DNA of 64,000 bases, taken from the NCBI GenBank assembly GCA_038093515.1, contig JBBPSI010000059.1:1-64000 (forward strand), written 5' to 3'. Below, piece by piece: positions 23,896 through 35,633 of the stretch. Made by a program: the position numbers and the translations under genes. Within the stretch, counting starts at the first letter, position 1. Each line of letters begins with the position of its first letter. The notes under the pieces are model-generated. The model was not told the DNA's origin, searched no databases, and was given only the letters and a program-made list of their open reading frames with translations. The DNA is from Butyriboletus loyo. Taxonomy: Eukaryota; Basidiomycota; Agaricomycetes; Boletales; Boletaceae.

Positions 23896-25138
23896 TTACG
23901 CTGTCTCCAGAGGATGCACAACGAGCTTCGTTCCGCTGATTTTCCCTTCCTTCATTTCCTCGAGACCACCTGGAATTCCATCGAGTCCGTTTGGCAAGAC
24001 TTTGACATTGTTAGGCTAAAACAGATCCTGATTAGTTTCTTACTTGCTCCTTTGGATTTTGCATACCTTGATAACACCATCTTGCAACCACTTTCCAAGA
24101 ATGCTCCAAACTGCACGACACATGGACTGGTTAGTCTGCGCATGGGGGTTGCCATAAGTGGAGATGACGGAACGACCCTTTCCTTCTTCCTCCTCGACGA
24201 CAGAGCGTAAGGTGAGAACAAGGGTTCCATCCCGAGCGAGAACGGACCAAGCCATTTGCTGCGTCTCTCGCACAGCGATGACATCATAAACGATCTCGAG
24301 GGGCTGCTGTGTGATCCTCTGCAAGGCCGCGGTAAATTCGTCTCCGGTGAGATGCCTATCAATGACGTTCGTGGCCCCAAGGGCTTTGAGCTTGTGCTCG
24401 TGAGCGAGACCTGCGCTCGCAATGATAGGAGAGAATCCAGACAACCTGGCGAGCTGGATAGCTGCGAAAATATGGTAAAGCATTCACGGGGCTGCCACCT
24501 GTGTACTCACCATACATGCCGACAGAGGAAGAACCGCCTATGATCAAGATGGGCTTGCCAGCATATTTGCCTTGACCGCCTTCGAGCCAAGGTGGAGTGA
24601 GACCGGCACCGAGCTGGTCGGAATACAGGCCAACTGCCGCAGTGTCAAAAGCTAGCGGAACAGTAGCTGCATGATCATAGTCCAGGTCAGGAGGGATCTG
24701 TGGAATGTTGATGTCATAGGTTATGGGGCTATACACTCGCTGACCTTTGCAGTAAAGTCGGTGGTGGCGATCGCGTACTGCTGGTAGCTGGCTTGGTCAT
24801 TGGAGAGGTTCCCGTGCGAGAAACTGTGAATGCGTCTGCTGTAGGGGTGTGCCAAATCCAAGGTGAAGCTGGACGTACACCCTGTCGCCTTTGGCAAAAC
24901 CTTGAGCGCCCACGCCCACCTGTTCGACGACACCAGCAATATCGACACCCAGGACGGCGGGGTAATTTTCGATGAATACCCCTGTCTGCTGGATCTTATA
25001 GTCGACGGGATTGAGGGCGGCAGCGTGAATTTTGACGAGGAGCTGGCCCTTTGCGGGGGTTGGGACGTCACGCTCGCTGATGACAAACCTTCCCTGCTTT
25101 GATTCCAAGAGCAATGCTTTCTGTTTGTGAGCGGACAT
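23896..25138 (-). CDS. Zinc-independent MDR-family oxidoreductase, copy 1
   Basis: Five exons (25138-24879, 24823-24745, 24697-24511, 24461-24067, 24015-23896) give 346 residues in the medium-chain dehydrogenase/reductase fold. The N-terminal GroES-like half has ALNPVDYKIQ and PAVLGVDIAGVVEQVG. The usual GHE catalytic-zinc motif is absent, so it should be an NADPH-dependent quinone or enoyl reductase-like enzyme. The nucleotide-binding half has IIGGSSSVGMY joined over the third intron to AIQLARLSGF, then GATNVIDRH. It resembles stand-alone trans-enoyl reductases of fungal secondary metabolism as well as general toxin or quinone reductases, and no synthase gene lies nearby. Copy 2 directly upstream has the same five-exon pattern, with exons 3 and 4 of identical length (187 and 395 nt). 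Confidence 0.85.
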
Positions 25139-25451
25139 GATGATGGAGAGAGTATAAGTTAAGTCGGGTATCCTTTTGTGTTTTATACTACATCACATGT
25201 TTGTTATTTACTAATCGGCCACCCCCCGAATTCCATATCTGCTCGCTGATCTGGGTCATGTCGCGCCATGACAAAAGCACGCAAAAATCGGGTTGCCATT
25301 CTGAGTCGGATGTATCGCATTGACGGCGTCCTCCTGAGGTCTTTGATCACGTGATGTATCGCAGGTGACATCATCGCACAGTCGCTGAACAAGAAAAAAA
25401 AGAATAAGATAAGATTTCTATCAAAAACAAACATGCACGACTAAGCGCCTT

Positions 25452-26730
25452 CTACCTTTCGGTTTCTTGCGGACGGGAAACCAGTTTCACCCCGTCGATT
25501 TGCCCCCCGCCAAACCTTTCGAGTCCGGGCCCGATTCCTTTCAGTCCCCCTGAAATCACTTCGACCTGGTTGGGCTGCCACGACGTCCTTTAGTCAGCAT
25601 CAAACCTCGCCCAAGAAATCGACTGCGCTTACTCGTATGTCACCCTTCTCGAGCCATCGGTTCAGCTGCATCCACAGCTGTCTCCCCGTCTCCCAGTTCT
25701 CCTCCAGGTGTGGGTTTCCGTTGGTAAGCACGATTTCCCGGCGATCGCCGGGATGCTTATCGATCACCGAAGGAAGCGTCAGGACAAGCCGTCCTTGTGG
25801 TGCAAGCAATTTCCATGCCCCTTCTTGGGTCTCTCTGATGGAAACCGTATCATAGATCACGTTTATTGGTGCAGATGTGATCCGTTCCACAGCATGTTGC
25901 AATCCACTGAACGACAGATACCGGTCAATCACATGCGTCGCGCCGAGTCCCTTCAGGTATTCGGTATGCTTTAGTGCGGACGTTGTGATGATGGGGGAGA
26001 AGCCAGACATCTTGGCCAATTGAATGACTGGGAGAGCTGTGTCAGGAACGCAATCACGCAACGCTTGATAAAAACTACGCCTACCGTAATTGCCCACGGA
26101 TCCTGAGCCACCGAATATTAGGATAGGCATGTTCCTGTACTTGCCTACTCCGCCGTGCTTCCATGGGGACATGAGGCCGATGCCGTTAGACCGTCCATAC
26201 AGCCCAATGGCCGCAGTACCCAGCCCAAGTGGCAGTGTTGCTGCCTGCTCGTACGACAAGTTGTCGGGGATCTGCGTGCGGTGTCAAAGTTGCTCGGAAC
26301 CCAAGCACTGTTCAGTCTCTGCCTACCTTTGCAGCAAAGTCGACGACAGCAATGCAGTATTGTTGGAATGTCGATAAGTCGTTATCGTCATATGCACCAT
26401 GGAAGAATCTGTTTAATGAAACAAGATAAGATCAGTCTCACGCCCACATCGGCTCATGCAGATGGGTCCTTACACGTCGTCACCAGGATCAAACCTAGTC
26501 ACTCCTTCCCCCACTCTCTCTACAACACCAGCGCCATCGCTGCCCAGCACAGCTGGGTACTTGGAGACATAGATCCCTCGCTTCTGGACCTTGGCGTCAC
26601 TTGGATTGAGTGCAGTCGCTTTGACTCGAATGAGGATTTCACCCGGTCCTGGTTCGTTGATTTCGCGGGCACCAAGAGCGAAGGGAGCTTGTCTCAATGG
26701 AAGAATGAGAGCAAGATGTTGTGTAGGCAT
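25452..26730 (-). CDS. Zinc-independent MDR-family oxidoreductase, copy 2
   Basis: Five exons (26730-26474, 26408-26327, 26271-26085, 26027-25633, 25574-25452) give 347 residues. Motifs mirror copy 1: TALNPSDAKVQ, PAVLGSDGAGVVERVG with no GHE zinc residue, and the dinucleotide loop FGGSGSVGNY continuing after the intron as VIQLAKMSGF, then GATHVIDRY. The fourth-exon acceptor was chosen at 26028-26029 rather than 9 nt earlier, because that gives the same exon length and spacing as copy 1. It lies 310 bp upstream of copy 1 in the same direction, so this is a tandem duplication. Protein divergence is clear to the eye, so the duplication is not very recent and substrates may differ. Confidence 0.85.
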
Positions 26731-29549
26731 TGTAAGGATGGTATTGAGTCAACGTCGAAGAGGTAATAGGAAGTGGTGCGGTGAAGAGATAACACGGAAA
26801 GCGAGCCATACTTATATGCTGACGATGCATTGCCTCGACCCGTCAAAGCCATTTTGAAGTATTAAAACCTCGTGTTGTCCGTGCTGCGAAGGGACGTGAG
26901 GAAAAGTAGAAGGAAGCATGTAGAGTGTTCCGGGAATCATGGTCTGGATCGTTTGACGGCGCGGCTCAGGGTAACAGCCTTCCTCTAAATGGAGGCTGAT
27001 TAGAATGTTAGACGCTGCACAGCATAGACCGCTTTGTAAACCGAGCTATGCACCCTCCTGTCAAAGGCCAGCCACAGCATGGAAAGATGAAAGAATGCAT
27101 AGATTGGCATAGATCACAGTCAGCAAAACCATCAAAGACAAAGACCCAACCAAGTTGTCTTCGGACGAGTGCCAATGGATGGGGACAATAAGCGAACCGT
27201 CATCGTGGCCCTGGGGTAATTGGAAAAAAAAATCGTGGCACATGGGAACGAGAATACCATTGGTAGGAATTTTGTGGAGCAGTTGACGAAACAAAAGGAT
27301 AGAATGACAGTTGACTGAAGCAGACTGACTAACGTGTGACGAATGGTGGACCCCTTAGGAAAACGAGGCAGGCCGGGCAGTGGAACCGGAGCCCGGGTTG
27401 GGAAACATGAACGCCGAAGGGATAAATCTGAGCATTGAACGTGTCCATGGACTTAGTTAGGACCGAAGTATGGAGTCCATCTTGAGACACCGGCGTACCG
27501 AAAAGACTCCAAAGGCAAGGGGGTGTGGCCAAAGATATGAGCGTGAGGAACGGGTAATGATGTAAAGGGACACGACTTTGGGGCGTCAGTGGACCAAAAT
27601 GTGACGTGTCCACAGCAAGTGCAAGAGAGAACACCGGTGTAGAATTCCTAGAAAACATAATAGAAAGGCATGCAAAGTGGGTGTTTGTACTTTTCCAAAG
27701 AGAAGGCGTTCGCGAATATGGCGGACATGAACAACGCCTCCTTCACGCCTTGCGGATGATTAGGCGATATTACAAGGAACGTTGAGCTCGTTCGTTCGTG
27801 AAGCCCGGTCGATAGCGCGATGCTGAAACTGATCCGAGAACTATCCGGTGGCAACTGCTGGATTATACTCGGTGCCTGCTCGCCACACGTCACTCTGACT
27901 CGTTTTCGCCGAAGCATCAACGCTTCTAGATGGGGGCGGCCGGAACAAGAACCAGTCCCAACCTTCCAAGCAGCGATTTAAGCATTTACACCTGCTCAGG
28001 TGACGTGAGGCTTGAGCTCATAAGCCCACCTGCGAGCAGCAGACTGCAAGAATGTACAATCAGTGCCTGACACAACCTCCAGGACACCCACTCTGCCCGA
28101 GCACATTGATCGCAATACCTTTGGCAAGAGAACAAGCACCGCCGAGATGAACAATCAATCAGGTCACCGTGGCTCTGCCGCGTTTCTCGGACTCCACCTA
28201 CTAGTACCTTTGCATCTCCACAGCCGGTGAGCCTCATTGTACAGAGACGCGGCCGGATCTCGTTCAGGGGAAGAGCTGTTTTGCTCTGCTACGGACGGTA
28301 ATCAACACCTGGAAGTACTCCGAGCTTTGCTGGCCCCATGGGCACACAGCACAATACAAAGCGCATAATTTCAAGCTGCACCGATAGCCCGAACTCAGAC
28401 GATATAGCTAGCTGGTCGCTGGATCCGGATTCGTCGCGAAAATTTGGTGGAAAATTGACATTCGTCGAAGAGCACCTTCCGATTGCATGGCACGAATCAA
28501 GTTGCATTGCCGTCGAATTGCGAGCAGCATACAACCCCAAGTTGAAGGACCATTTCATTCACATAGGATGAAGATAATTGTCAGAAAATCGACTATGTAA
28601 TGTAACTCCAAATTCTGTATGCGGTCGTTTAATTGGCGATCATTTAATTGGGCTGGCTTGATGTCCTCAGAGGTGGGATGCATCGGCGGTTGTGAGGTCA
28701 CGTTGACTGGAGATGGTCGGGACGGGTACCGTCAGAGGTTGGCCCTGGCGCGATACCAATCCACCTAAAACGACAGTTAAACATCAAACCATAAGCTCGC
28801 AAATAGAAAGCAACGGAGCTCAGTGGTTGATACTGGAAAGCCCAGATGAGTTATTAAAAATATATGTGCGAACTCGACACTTGCCTGACACGGTGGACTG
28901 TTGCTTTCGTGGAATTTATTGTCATCGGGCGCGGAGAGGTCCCTTTCGCGAACAACGCGGCGTTCCTTGATCTCTTGGTGATGACTTTATTCAGAAGGGA
29001 ATCATCATCGTTAGTCTTCAAGCTGGCTTTGGAGGGCAGTAACTCACCACTGAGCTGAACTCTCTAGCAAACATTAACTCCCGCTTTGCCGTCCCCTTGA
29101 TTGATGCCTCGTGTCATTACAATGCAACACTACATGACTAGAGTCGCCTGCCAGTACGTCGTAATTTGTACGTAAAGAGCACATGACCGTGAGGCCTTGA
29201 GGGATGGGTCCTTTGTTAGTGGTGTGCTGGGTGGATCCAAACACAAAGTATGGGATGTTTACAGTGATACTCAAACCTCTGAGCATTCGGTCTTTCGGAG
29301 TTGTGTTATCACATGGGAATCACAGCTGGATAATTTCGGCACTCTCTTTCCTATCACAAGGGTGATCAATTGATCCTCGTTACCGCCGATTCAGAGGGAA
29401 GCCGTCTCAAGCTCAACACAGCCCCGGGCTGGGGCTTTGATGGTCTGAAATCAATCCGGTGGCCCGGTCGTACTCGCGGTAATATAAAGCAAGAGATCAG
29501 ATCCCGCGTCTACCATTTCAGCCCACCATCGTAACTCCATTTCGTACAA
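26731..29549. other. Spacer without a supported gene
   Basis: About 2.8 kb upstream of the MDR pair and the aminotransferase. Only short frames without motifs are present. The two flanking genes diverge, so both promoters lie in this stretch. Confidence 0.4.
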
Positions 29550-31464
29550 ATGACTATCGACAACGCGGTCCCGACAGCAAAGTCGCCGGGGCAACTTCCT
29601 CCGGAAATCTACGACTACTTCCTGTCCGATGCTGCAAAGGAGAGAAAACCCAGTGCAAGCGAGTCATTCCTCATCGTCCATCGATAGAGATAAAGACCTT
29701 ATGGTTCTTCTAGTCCGTGGACTCCTGCCTCTGGAAAACAAACCCGGCGTGATATCTTTGCTAGCGGGGAAACCAAACGATGCCATGTTTCCCTTCCAGT
29801 CATTTTCCTTCATGATTACCGACCCCTCTCACTCTTCCCAGTCGATCCCGGTATCCCTCACTAGTGCAGATCTCGCTGCGGGACTCCAGTATGGTCCGAC
29901 AGCAGGACTGCCACGCCTAAACGAGTGGTTCGTTGGCTTGCAGGAACGTGTGCATGGCAGACATCGCTCTGAAGGATGGAGACTCACGATCGGGAATGGA
30001 TCCCAGGATGTCATCTTCAAAGTCGGCGCACCTCGTTCCAACTAAGCTGTGCTTGCTAATTTTATCCAGGCATTCAACGCGATCATAAATCCTGGAGACC
30101 CCATATTGATCGAGGCACCAGTATACGCGTAATATTTCGGTGGTGCTGTTCTCACCAAGCCACTGATCATTCTCACCAGTGGCGTTCTCCCTATTTTAAG
30201 GGCTCTCCACTGCGAATTCATTGGTCAGATAATTCCATCTAGTTCCAGAGTTACAGTCTCTCAAGCCTTCTGCAGAGGTTGCTACGGATGAAAAGGGCGT
30301 CTGCTCAAGTGATCTTCGGTCCATCCTTGAGAACTGGCCGGAGGGGAAACGGAAGCCCAAGGCTTTCTACACTGTTCCAGTATGTTGATGATGGTTTTGA
30401 TCGATCGTTCAACTTAGAGGACAAAACCGATAGTATGGTTGCAACCCGACTGGTATGACGGCCGCGATCGAGCGTCGGGTAGAAGTACTTCAACTTGCCC
30501 GAGAATACAACTTTCTGATCCTCGAAGGTTCGCAATCAACCCGTTCCCCCAGGCTCGTGGATCTGATATGAGTTATTGATCCAGATGATCCATACTATTA
30601 CCTGTACTTTGGCAAGGCTGAGCGGCCGCCTTCGTATTTCAAACTGGAACTTGAGACGCCTGAGCTGGGTCGCGTGATCCGCTTTGACAGTTTCTCCAAG
30701 ATTCTCTCAGCAGGCATGCGGATGGGTTTTGCGTCGGGTCCAAAGCGAATCATCGATGCTATGGATTTCCATGTATGTTCTTGTTTGCCTACCTGCCACG
30801 CCGGCAAGGTGTGCATCATGCCACTGACGTTCCTGACTTTAGACCAGTTCTACTAACCTTCAGGGCTCCTCCCTCGTGCAGGCCATTACACTAGCACTGG
30901 TCGAAAAATGGGGTTACCAAGGTTTTCTCTTACACACGGAGGCTGTGGCAACATTCTACAGAGAAAAAAGGGATACGTTTGAAAAAGCACTGCAAACTCA
31001 TCTCGGAGACCTCACAGAATGGACGACACCGGAAGCTGGAATGTTCTTCTGGTGGGTCTTTCTTCAGTTCGGACATTCAAAGTGGCGGCATGTCGTGGGC
31101 ATGTCTCGTCGAGGCATTTACTATACTGGGCGATACACTGCATTTCCTTGGGGCCTTGGACTGCGTCTCGCTTATGCATGGGAGGCATCGGTTTCCTAAA
31201 ATTATGTATTGATGGGTTGCGCATTCACGCAGGTTCAAGCTCCTCATCAATCCAGACCCTAACGAGCAAGGCGATTCAAAAGAACTGATTGAGACAAAGG
31301 CATACGAAAATGGCGTGCTCGCCCTGCCCGGTACAGTTTTCCTCCCAAACGGACGCAAAACAGCCTACGTGAGAGCGGCATTCTCTCTTTCTACACCGGA
31401 ACAAGTCAATGAAGCACTGAGACGACTTAGAGTGGTCTTGTTAAAGGAGCGGGACGGGAAATAG
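29550..31464 (+). CDS. Class I aminotransferase, ARO8/alpha-aminoadipate type
   Basis: Nine exon segments (29550-29658, 29714-30021, 30070-30128, 30180-30223, 30243-30379, 30434-30527, 30585-30772, 30864-31051, 31233-31464) give about 452 residues. The fold type I PLP enzyme pattern is clear: IRGLLPLENKPG, LQYGPTAGLPRL, then FYTVPYGCNPTG, DDPYYYLY and SFSKILSAGMR with the PLP lysine. It ends VLALPGT-FLPNGRKTAYVRAAFS. Relatives transaminate aromatic amino acids, 2-aminoadipate or kynurenine. Two oddities: the first intron must begin with GC (GCGAGT) to keep phase, and 30224-30242 is only 19 nt and must be skipped to avoid an in-frame TAA. The latter may be a real disruption or a sequencing error. 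A decayed copy follows downstream. Confidence 0.75.
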
Positions 31465-32449
31465 TTACCGTGACTCGGTATACACGGGATACATATTAGA
31501 AGAAAGCTCTACTCACCACGTGATGTAGGGTACCACAAGCTTGGTTAGCAACTAGGAACCTAGACATTTCCTGTCACTTCGTGTTGTCGGTCGGTTTCGT
31601 TGGTGAGCGTTTGACTGGTCAAATTTGTAACGGTAATTATCCTTCCAGTCCAGAACTCGATGAACGAGATATTGGGAAAACAGTGTCTTGCTACTCACGC
31701 TCAGTGGTGTACTCTTTGACGACAGGATGGGCCATCCACCTCTTTCTCTCACCCTCGTCGACTCCCAGCTGGGTTTGGTTATGCAAATTTTCAAACGTGT
31801 ACATCACACCGAGTGCCTGAAACTCGCCGCTCGGGTACGACCACGATGAACCTATCTCCAAGATGGAAATTTCGAAACACGCGTTCGTCACGACGACCCG
31901 GCAAGTTTCTGAAATTCGCACAAGATACTTGAACGTGGACCGTGCATGTCTTATTACTCGTACGGTCGTCAGCCTTTCACAAAGCCGTTTCGTATCGTTC
32001 GGCCGAAATGATAACGATCTCGATGGAATGCATTGTCGAGTACGAGATGTATACGCAGGTTTTTGAATTGGTCCCATCCATCCCCAAGTTTTACGTGTCT
32101 CATGTCGCACCCACCCTTTCAAAGACAAGTTCCCGCGAAGGGTTGTAAAAATGTGACAGTCTTGAGAATATCATGACGCCTGCCACTTGCAGCATGCGAA
32201 CATCTATTGGCTCACAGGACCACGGGTAGCAAACCAAGAGGCACGTGTCACTTTGGCTCGTGGGTGCGACAAGCCTCTTTGATTGGTAAATGGCATTTGC
32301 CATTCCGCATACGTCGCAGACTTCTCTCTCTCAACGTATGTCGTTCCACCTGTGAAGAAACAAATAAATGGCAAGACCCACATGATGGGTGGAAGATCAA
32401 TCAGGGGCTCCCACGCCTGACGGTGGTGTGAATGGACAGGGATCGCAAA
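31465..32449. other. Spacer; one unassigned minus-strand frame
   Basis: No gene is firmly supported. On the minus strand 31691-32128 encodes a 145-residue frame. Its C-terminal part (QALGVMYTFENL, KRWMAHPVVKEYT) looks protein-like and ends at a possible GTGAGT donor, so a fragment of an unknown gene is possible. Confidence 0.3.
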
Positions 32450-34190
32450 AGTCAAGTACCTCACTGCGGAATATTACGAACGTTTCCTCCCCAAGGCCAC
32501 GCTGAGTGATCCCAAACTTACCCCATGTGAGTCCGCAACCGTCTTGGCCTGACGGACCGTGACTGAGAAAAGCCCGTCATCCAAACACAATCAACGGCGA
32601 TAAATCACCTCTCGTGAGCATTCTAGCTTCTAGTCCGCGCTGTATTTCCTTGGAAAACGCCCCCAGATGCGTTCCCTTTCACTTCCATTTCGTTCACTGC
32701 CACTTTTCCCCAAAGATCCCTTGAAAGAGATCACAGCCACGACCCAGAGAGGTCTTGCAATACGGACCGACGGACCGGATGCCGGACGTAAAGGAATGGT
32801 TCGTGAGATTGCAAGAGTGAGTACATGCATAAACGAAAGCATAGAAAGGGGTGAACGGTGACTGACGAATCACAGGAGCCACGGATGTAAGCTATCAAGG
32901 CATTTATAAATGGGATTCAATATTCATTCAACCCTCATCGAGAACTGAAAACGCGCAATCGAGCGGTGTAGAAAATCGGGATTAACTGCCGAGTCCCAAT
33001 GGGACTCGCGCCATCTTGAAAGATAGTGGATTGATATCCGTCTTCGCAACTTTGCACTGAAATGGTCGGTATGGGTATGTTTATAAATAATCCCGATGAA
33101 AAGGTATACCTCACAGAATTTGGCACGTTAGAAGTGGAGACGGACCCCAAAGGAGTAAACTCTGTATCATTCTTGAACACCGGTCTGCAGCAAAACCGTT
33201 ATACGTTGTGCCTTCAAGTGGTCGATGATTCAGACGGCCGAATCAAGAATCGTGTTGCAAGTACGGTGGCAACCCTGCTGGCATGACGACGACCACTGAG
33301 AGACGCATAGAGATCCTCGCTTTGACTCGGGAGCACGACTTGCTCGTTTTAGAGGGTGCATGGTTTTGTCCGTGTTGGTTGATATACGTTTATGCGTTTC
33401 CCAGATGACCCATATTATTGGCTCTATTACAGCGACGAGGAGCGTCTGCCATCTCATATCGAGCTCGAGCACCCAAAGTTGGCAGAGTGCTTCGCTTCGA
33501 TAGCTTCTGCGGGAATGCGCTTCGGTTGAGCATTAGGTCCCGAGGCCTTTGATCATCCACGCTATTAATGTTTAGGTGTATCCAAATGCCACCTATTCTA
33601 AGAATGGTCGAGGAAGATGGTTTACCCGGATGGGCGAACGACAGACCGGCTCGACGAACTTGCAAGCTTCATCATTGGTACAAACAAAAGTACCCCCCCT
33701 CGTTGAACAGTGGGGATATGACGGCTTCGAGATCTCTACGCGGAACGTATGCAGCGTTTACGGGACCAAACGGGATATTTTCGACGAGGAATTGCAGGAG
33801 CACCCGGGGGACGTGGCAGAAGACGTGGCAAAATGGAATAAAGCCGAGTCTGGACTGTTCTCTTGCTGCGTTTATTCATGCTCGGACTGTATGGAGTCGT
33901 CCCCTTTTCAAATTCTTGGCGAGGGCCCATCAGGTTGTGGGTCGTGCAATGTGCTGATGCAGCTGGGTGAGCCGATGGGGTAAAGCACCTTCTGATCCCT
34001 AACGGCAACGGGGAAAGTGACTTGGAAGAACTTATTATGACCAAAGCGTTTCAGAATTGAGTTTTGGCGCTACCGGGGACGTCCTCGCTTCCAAACGGGC
34101 AAAGGTCGGCGTATGAGTGGCTCACATTCTCGCTGTTACTAGAAGAGATGACGCACGAAGCGCCGAAGAGATTGGGGACCGCGATCGTGA
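32450..34190 (+). pseudogene. Decayed tandem copy of the ARO8-type aminotransferase
   Basis: Segments matching the upstream gene appear in the same order, in shifting frames. A start-like LTAEYYERFLPKA is at about 32460. LQYGPTDG-like sequence is near 32750. YGGNPAGMTTTTERRIEIL is near 33270, DDPYYWLYYSDEERLPS near 33405 and AGMRFG at about 33510. EQWGYDGFEISTRNV is near 33710, and VLALPGTSSLPNGQ near 34065. The segment holding the PLP-binding lysine (SFSKILS in the parent) is deleted just before AGMRFG, and stops and frameshifts break several segments. It cannot make an active enzyme. It arose by tandem duplication of about 1.8 kb followed by long decay. Confidence 0.8.
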
Positions 34191-34670
34191 GGGAAATAAA
34201 AGGGCAAGACGAGAGTGGGAACAGGCTATGCGAAACATGAATATTAATGTATTGTCACGATCTAGACCAGAGACGGATGAGAACGACTTCCTGTTTCGTG
34301 TTGACATGGGATCTTTTTTATTCTTGGTTGCCAACTACCCTGGTGATACCCGCCGACGAAGAAACGGGTAGCGGGAACATTGATCTGTCGATTTGTGACT
34401 CCAGGAGGCGCTCGGGGAACTTGTGTAGTCTGGGTCACATGTCTGACTGAGAAACTCCGCGAAGACCCATATAAAATGCGACCCCTCGCCAGTATCTGAG
34501 TCACGACGGTGTAGGGTATCCATCACCTTCTGCCGTTACAACCCGCAAGTTTTATCAGCTTATCGCTTCTGTCTGACACTGACTTGGCAGCCATTGTCAC
34601 GTCATTCTAGGTTCATTCGTAACACCCATACACAGACTTTATTACCTTAACCTACCTCACCAAGACACCT
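34191..34670. other. Spacer upstream of the small cysteine protein
   Basis: No gene seen. The last ~100 bp precede the start codon at 34671 and likely hold its promoter and leader. Confidence 0.35.
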
Positions 34671-35140
34671 ATGGCTGTGGTTGGCGCCCCCGTTCTTGCG
34701 AACGCGTGTTTTACTGTCAAATGCGACAAATGCGGCAAAATCACCTGGATGGTGTGTATATGTTCCCTTGGTGATGTGTTGTAATGCTTGGTCTTCTGTG
34801 ATTCATCGCGGCGCATCCACACCTGCACCGAGGGTGGACGGAGGACGGATTTGTTAATCTGTCCTATCGTGCTATCATGACCTGAATCCATGCAGTCCGC
34901 GGTCGAACTTATCTTTGGCGCGGGCCCACGCCTGATGATTGGCCTTTCCTGGTACTTGCAATTTGTTTGATGTGATGCGTGCTAATCTGGGTCTCCTTCG
35001 AACAGGGATGTGGTCAGCATGTTGAGTCGGTGAGTCGTCGCGCTGGTTCATGGTCGTGTGAATGCAGATCTGGGACGGGTCGTCTATCACCTCACTCGGG
35101 ATGCGGCGAGGGAGCGGACTCCTGTTCCTACGTTATAGTT
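34671..35140 (+). CDS. Small CxxC protein, 3' end uncertain
   Basis: Exon 34671-34751 encodes MAVVGAPVLANACFTVKCD followed by KCGKITWM. A spacer with GTGTGT and ...AACAG splice ends then leads to GCGQHVES at 35006-35029. The joined CDKCGKxTW-M-GCGQHVES pattern is that of a short metal-binding-type protein found widely in fungi and bacteria, usually about 50-70 residues with two Cys pairs; function is unknown. After GCGQHVES the normal ending was not found. Reading through gives a cysteine-containing tail stopping near 35140, while a GTGAGT at the junction could instead start another intron. The first intron (254 nt) is much longer than others in the window. Confidence 0.45.
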
Positions 35141-35633
35141 TGATGCGGTCCCTTTTCGAAGCCACCCCATCGCGGCTTCCTCCCACCATTCCCATTCCAA
35201 GCCCGGTTTATGGCTTCGAGCGTTCGCTTGGGAGTTGAAGGGGCCCCCCCAAATCTATAAACACACAGCGACCCGGGACACCGTTTACTGACGCCTATGA
35301 CTTAGGTGATGAAGGATGTAAAAGAAGAGGACAAGTGCGTGTGTAAGGCGTAAGCGAACGGCAGGATGATAATTAAAGAAAAGCTTAGGCGAGGAGGAGT
35401 GCATGATCGTCCTGTCATTGATAAACTGTAACAAGCAGCAATGTACTGTTTTATTAGGCGGTGTCCGGAGTCCCATCGCTGACCTAGCAGGCTTAACCTG
35501 CAATGCCGTCCTCCACTCGACGCTGCTTTCCATCTGCTACCACCTCCTTCGTCCTCCGTCCCAACCAACCATATTTCTCTCCTTATTATCAGACTACTTT
35601 TGCCTCAGAGTTCTTCATGTCGCCCACGTAGCA
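35141..35633. other. Upstream region of the kinase gene
   Basis: No gene is visible. The pyrimidine-rich stretch at about 35510-35620 directly before the kinase start is the likely core promoter and 5' leader. Confidence 0.4.

Noticed and set aside
26027..26036. Acceptor 9 nt earlier in exon 4 of the second MDR gene
   Set aside because: It would insert three extra residues into the nucleotide-binding loop and break the exact exon-length match with the neighbouring paralogue.
35403..35633. Upstream in-frame extension of the kinase protein
   Set aside because: The extension lacks similarity to kinase N-termini and the region is pyrimidine-rich leader; the ATG at 35634 gives a natural start.
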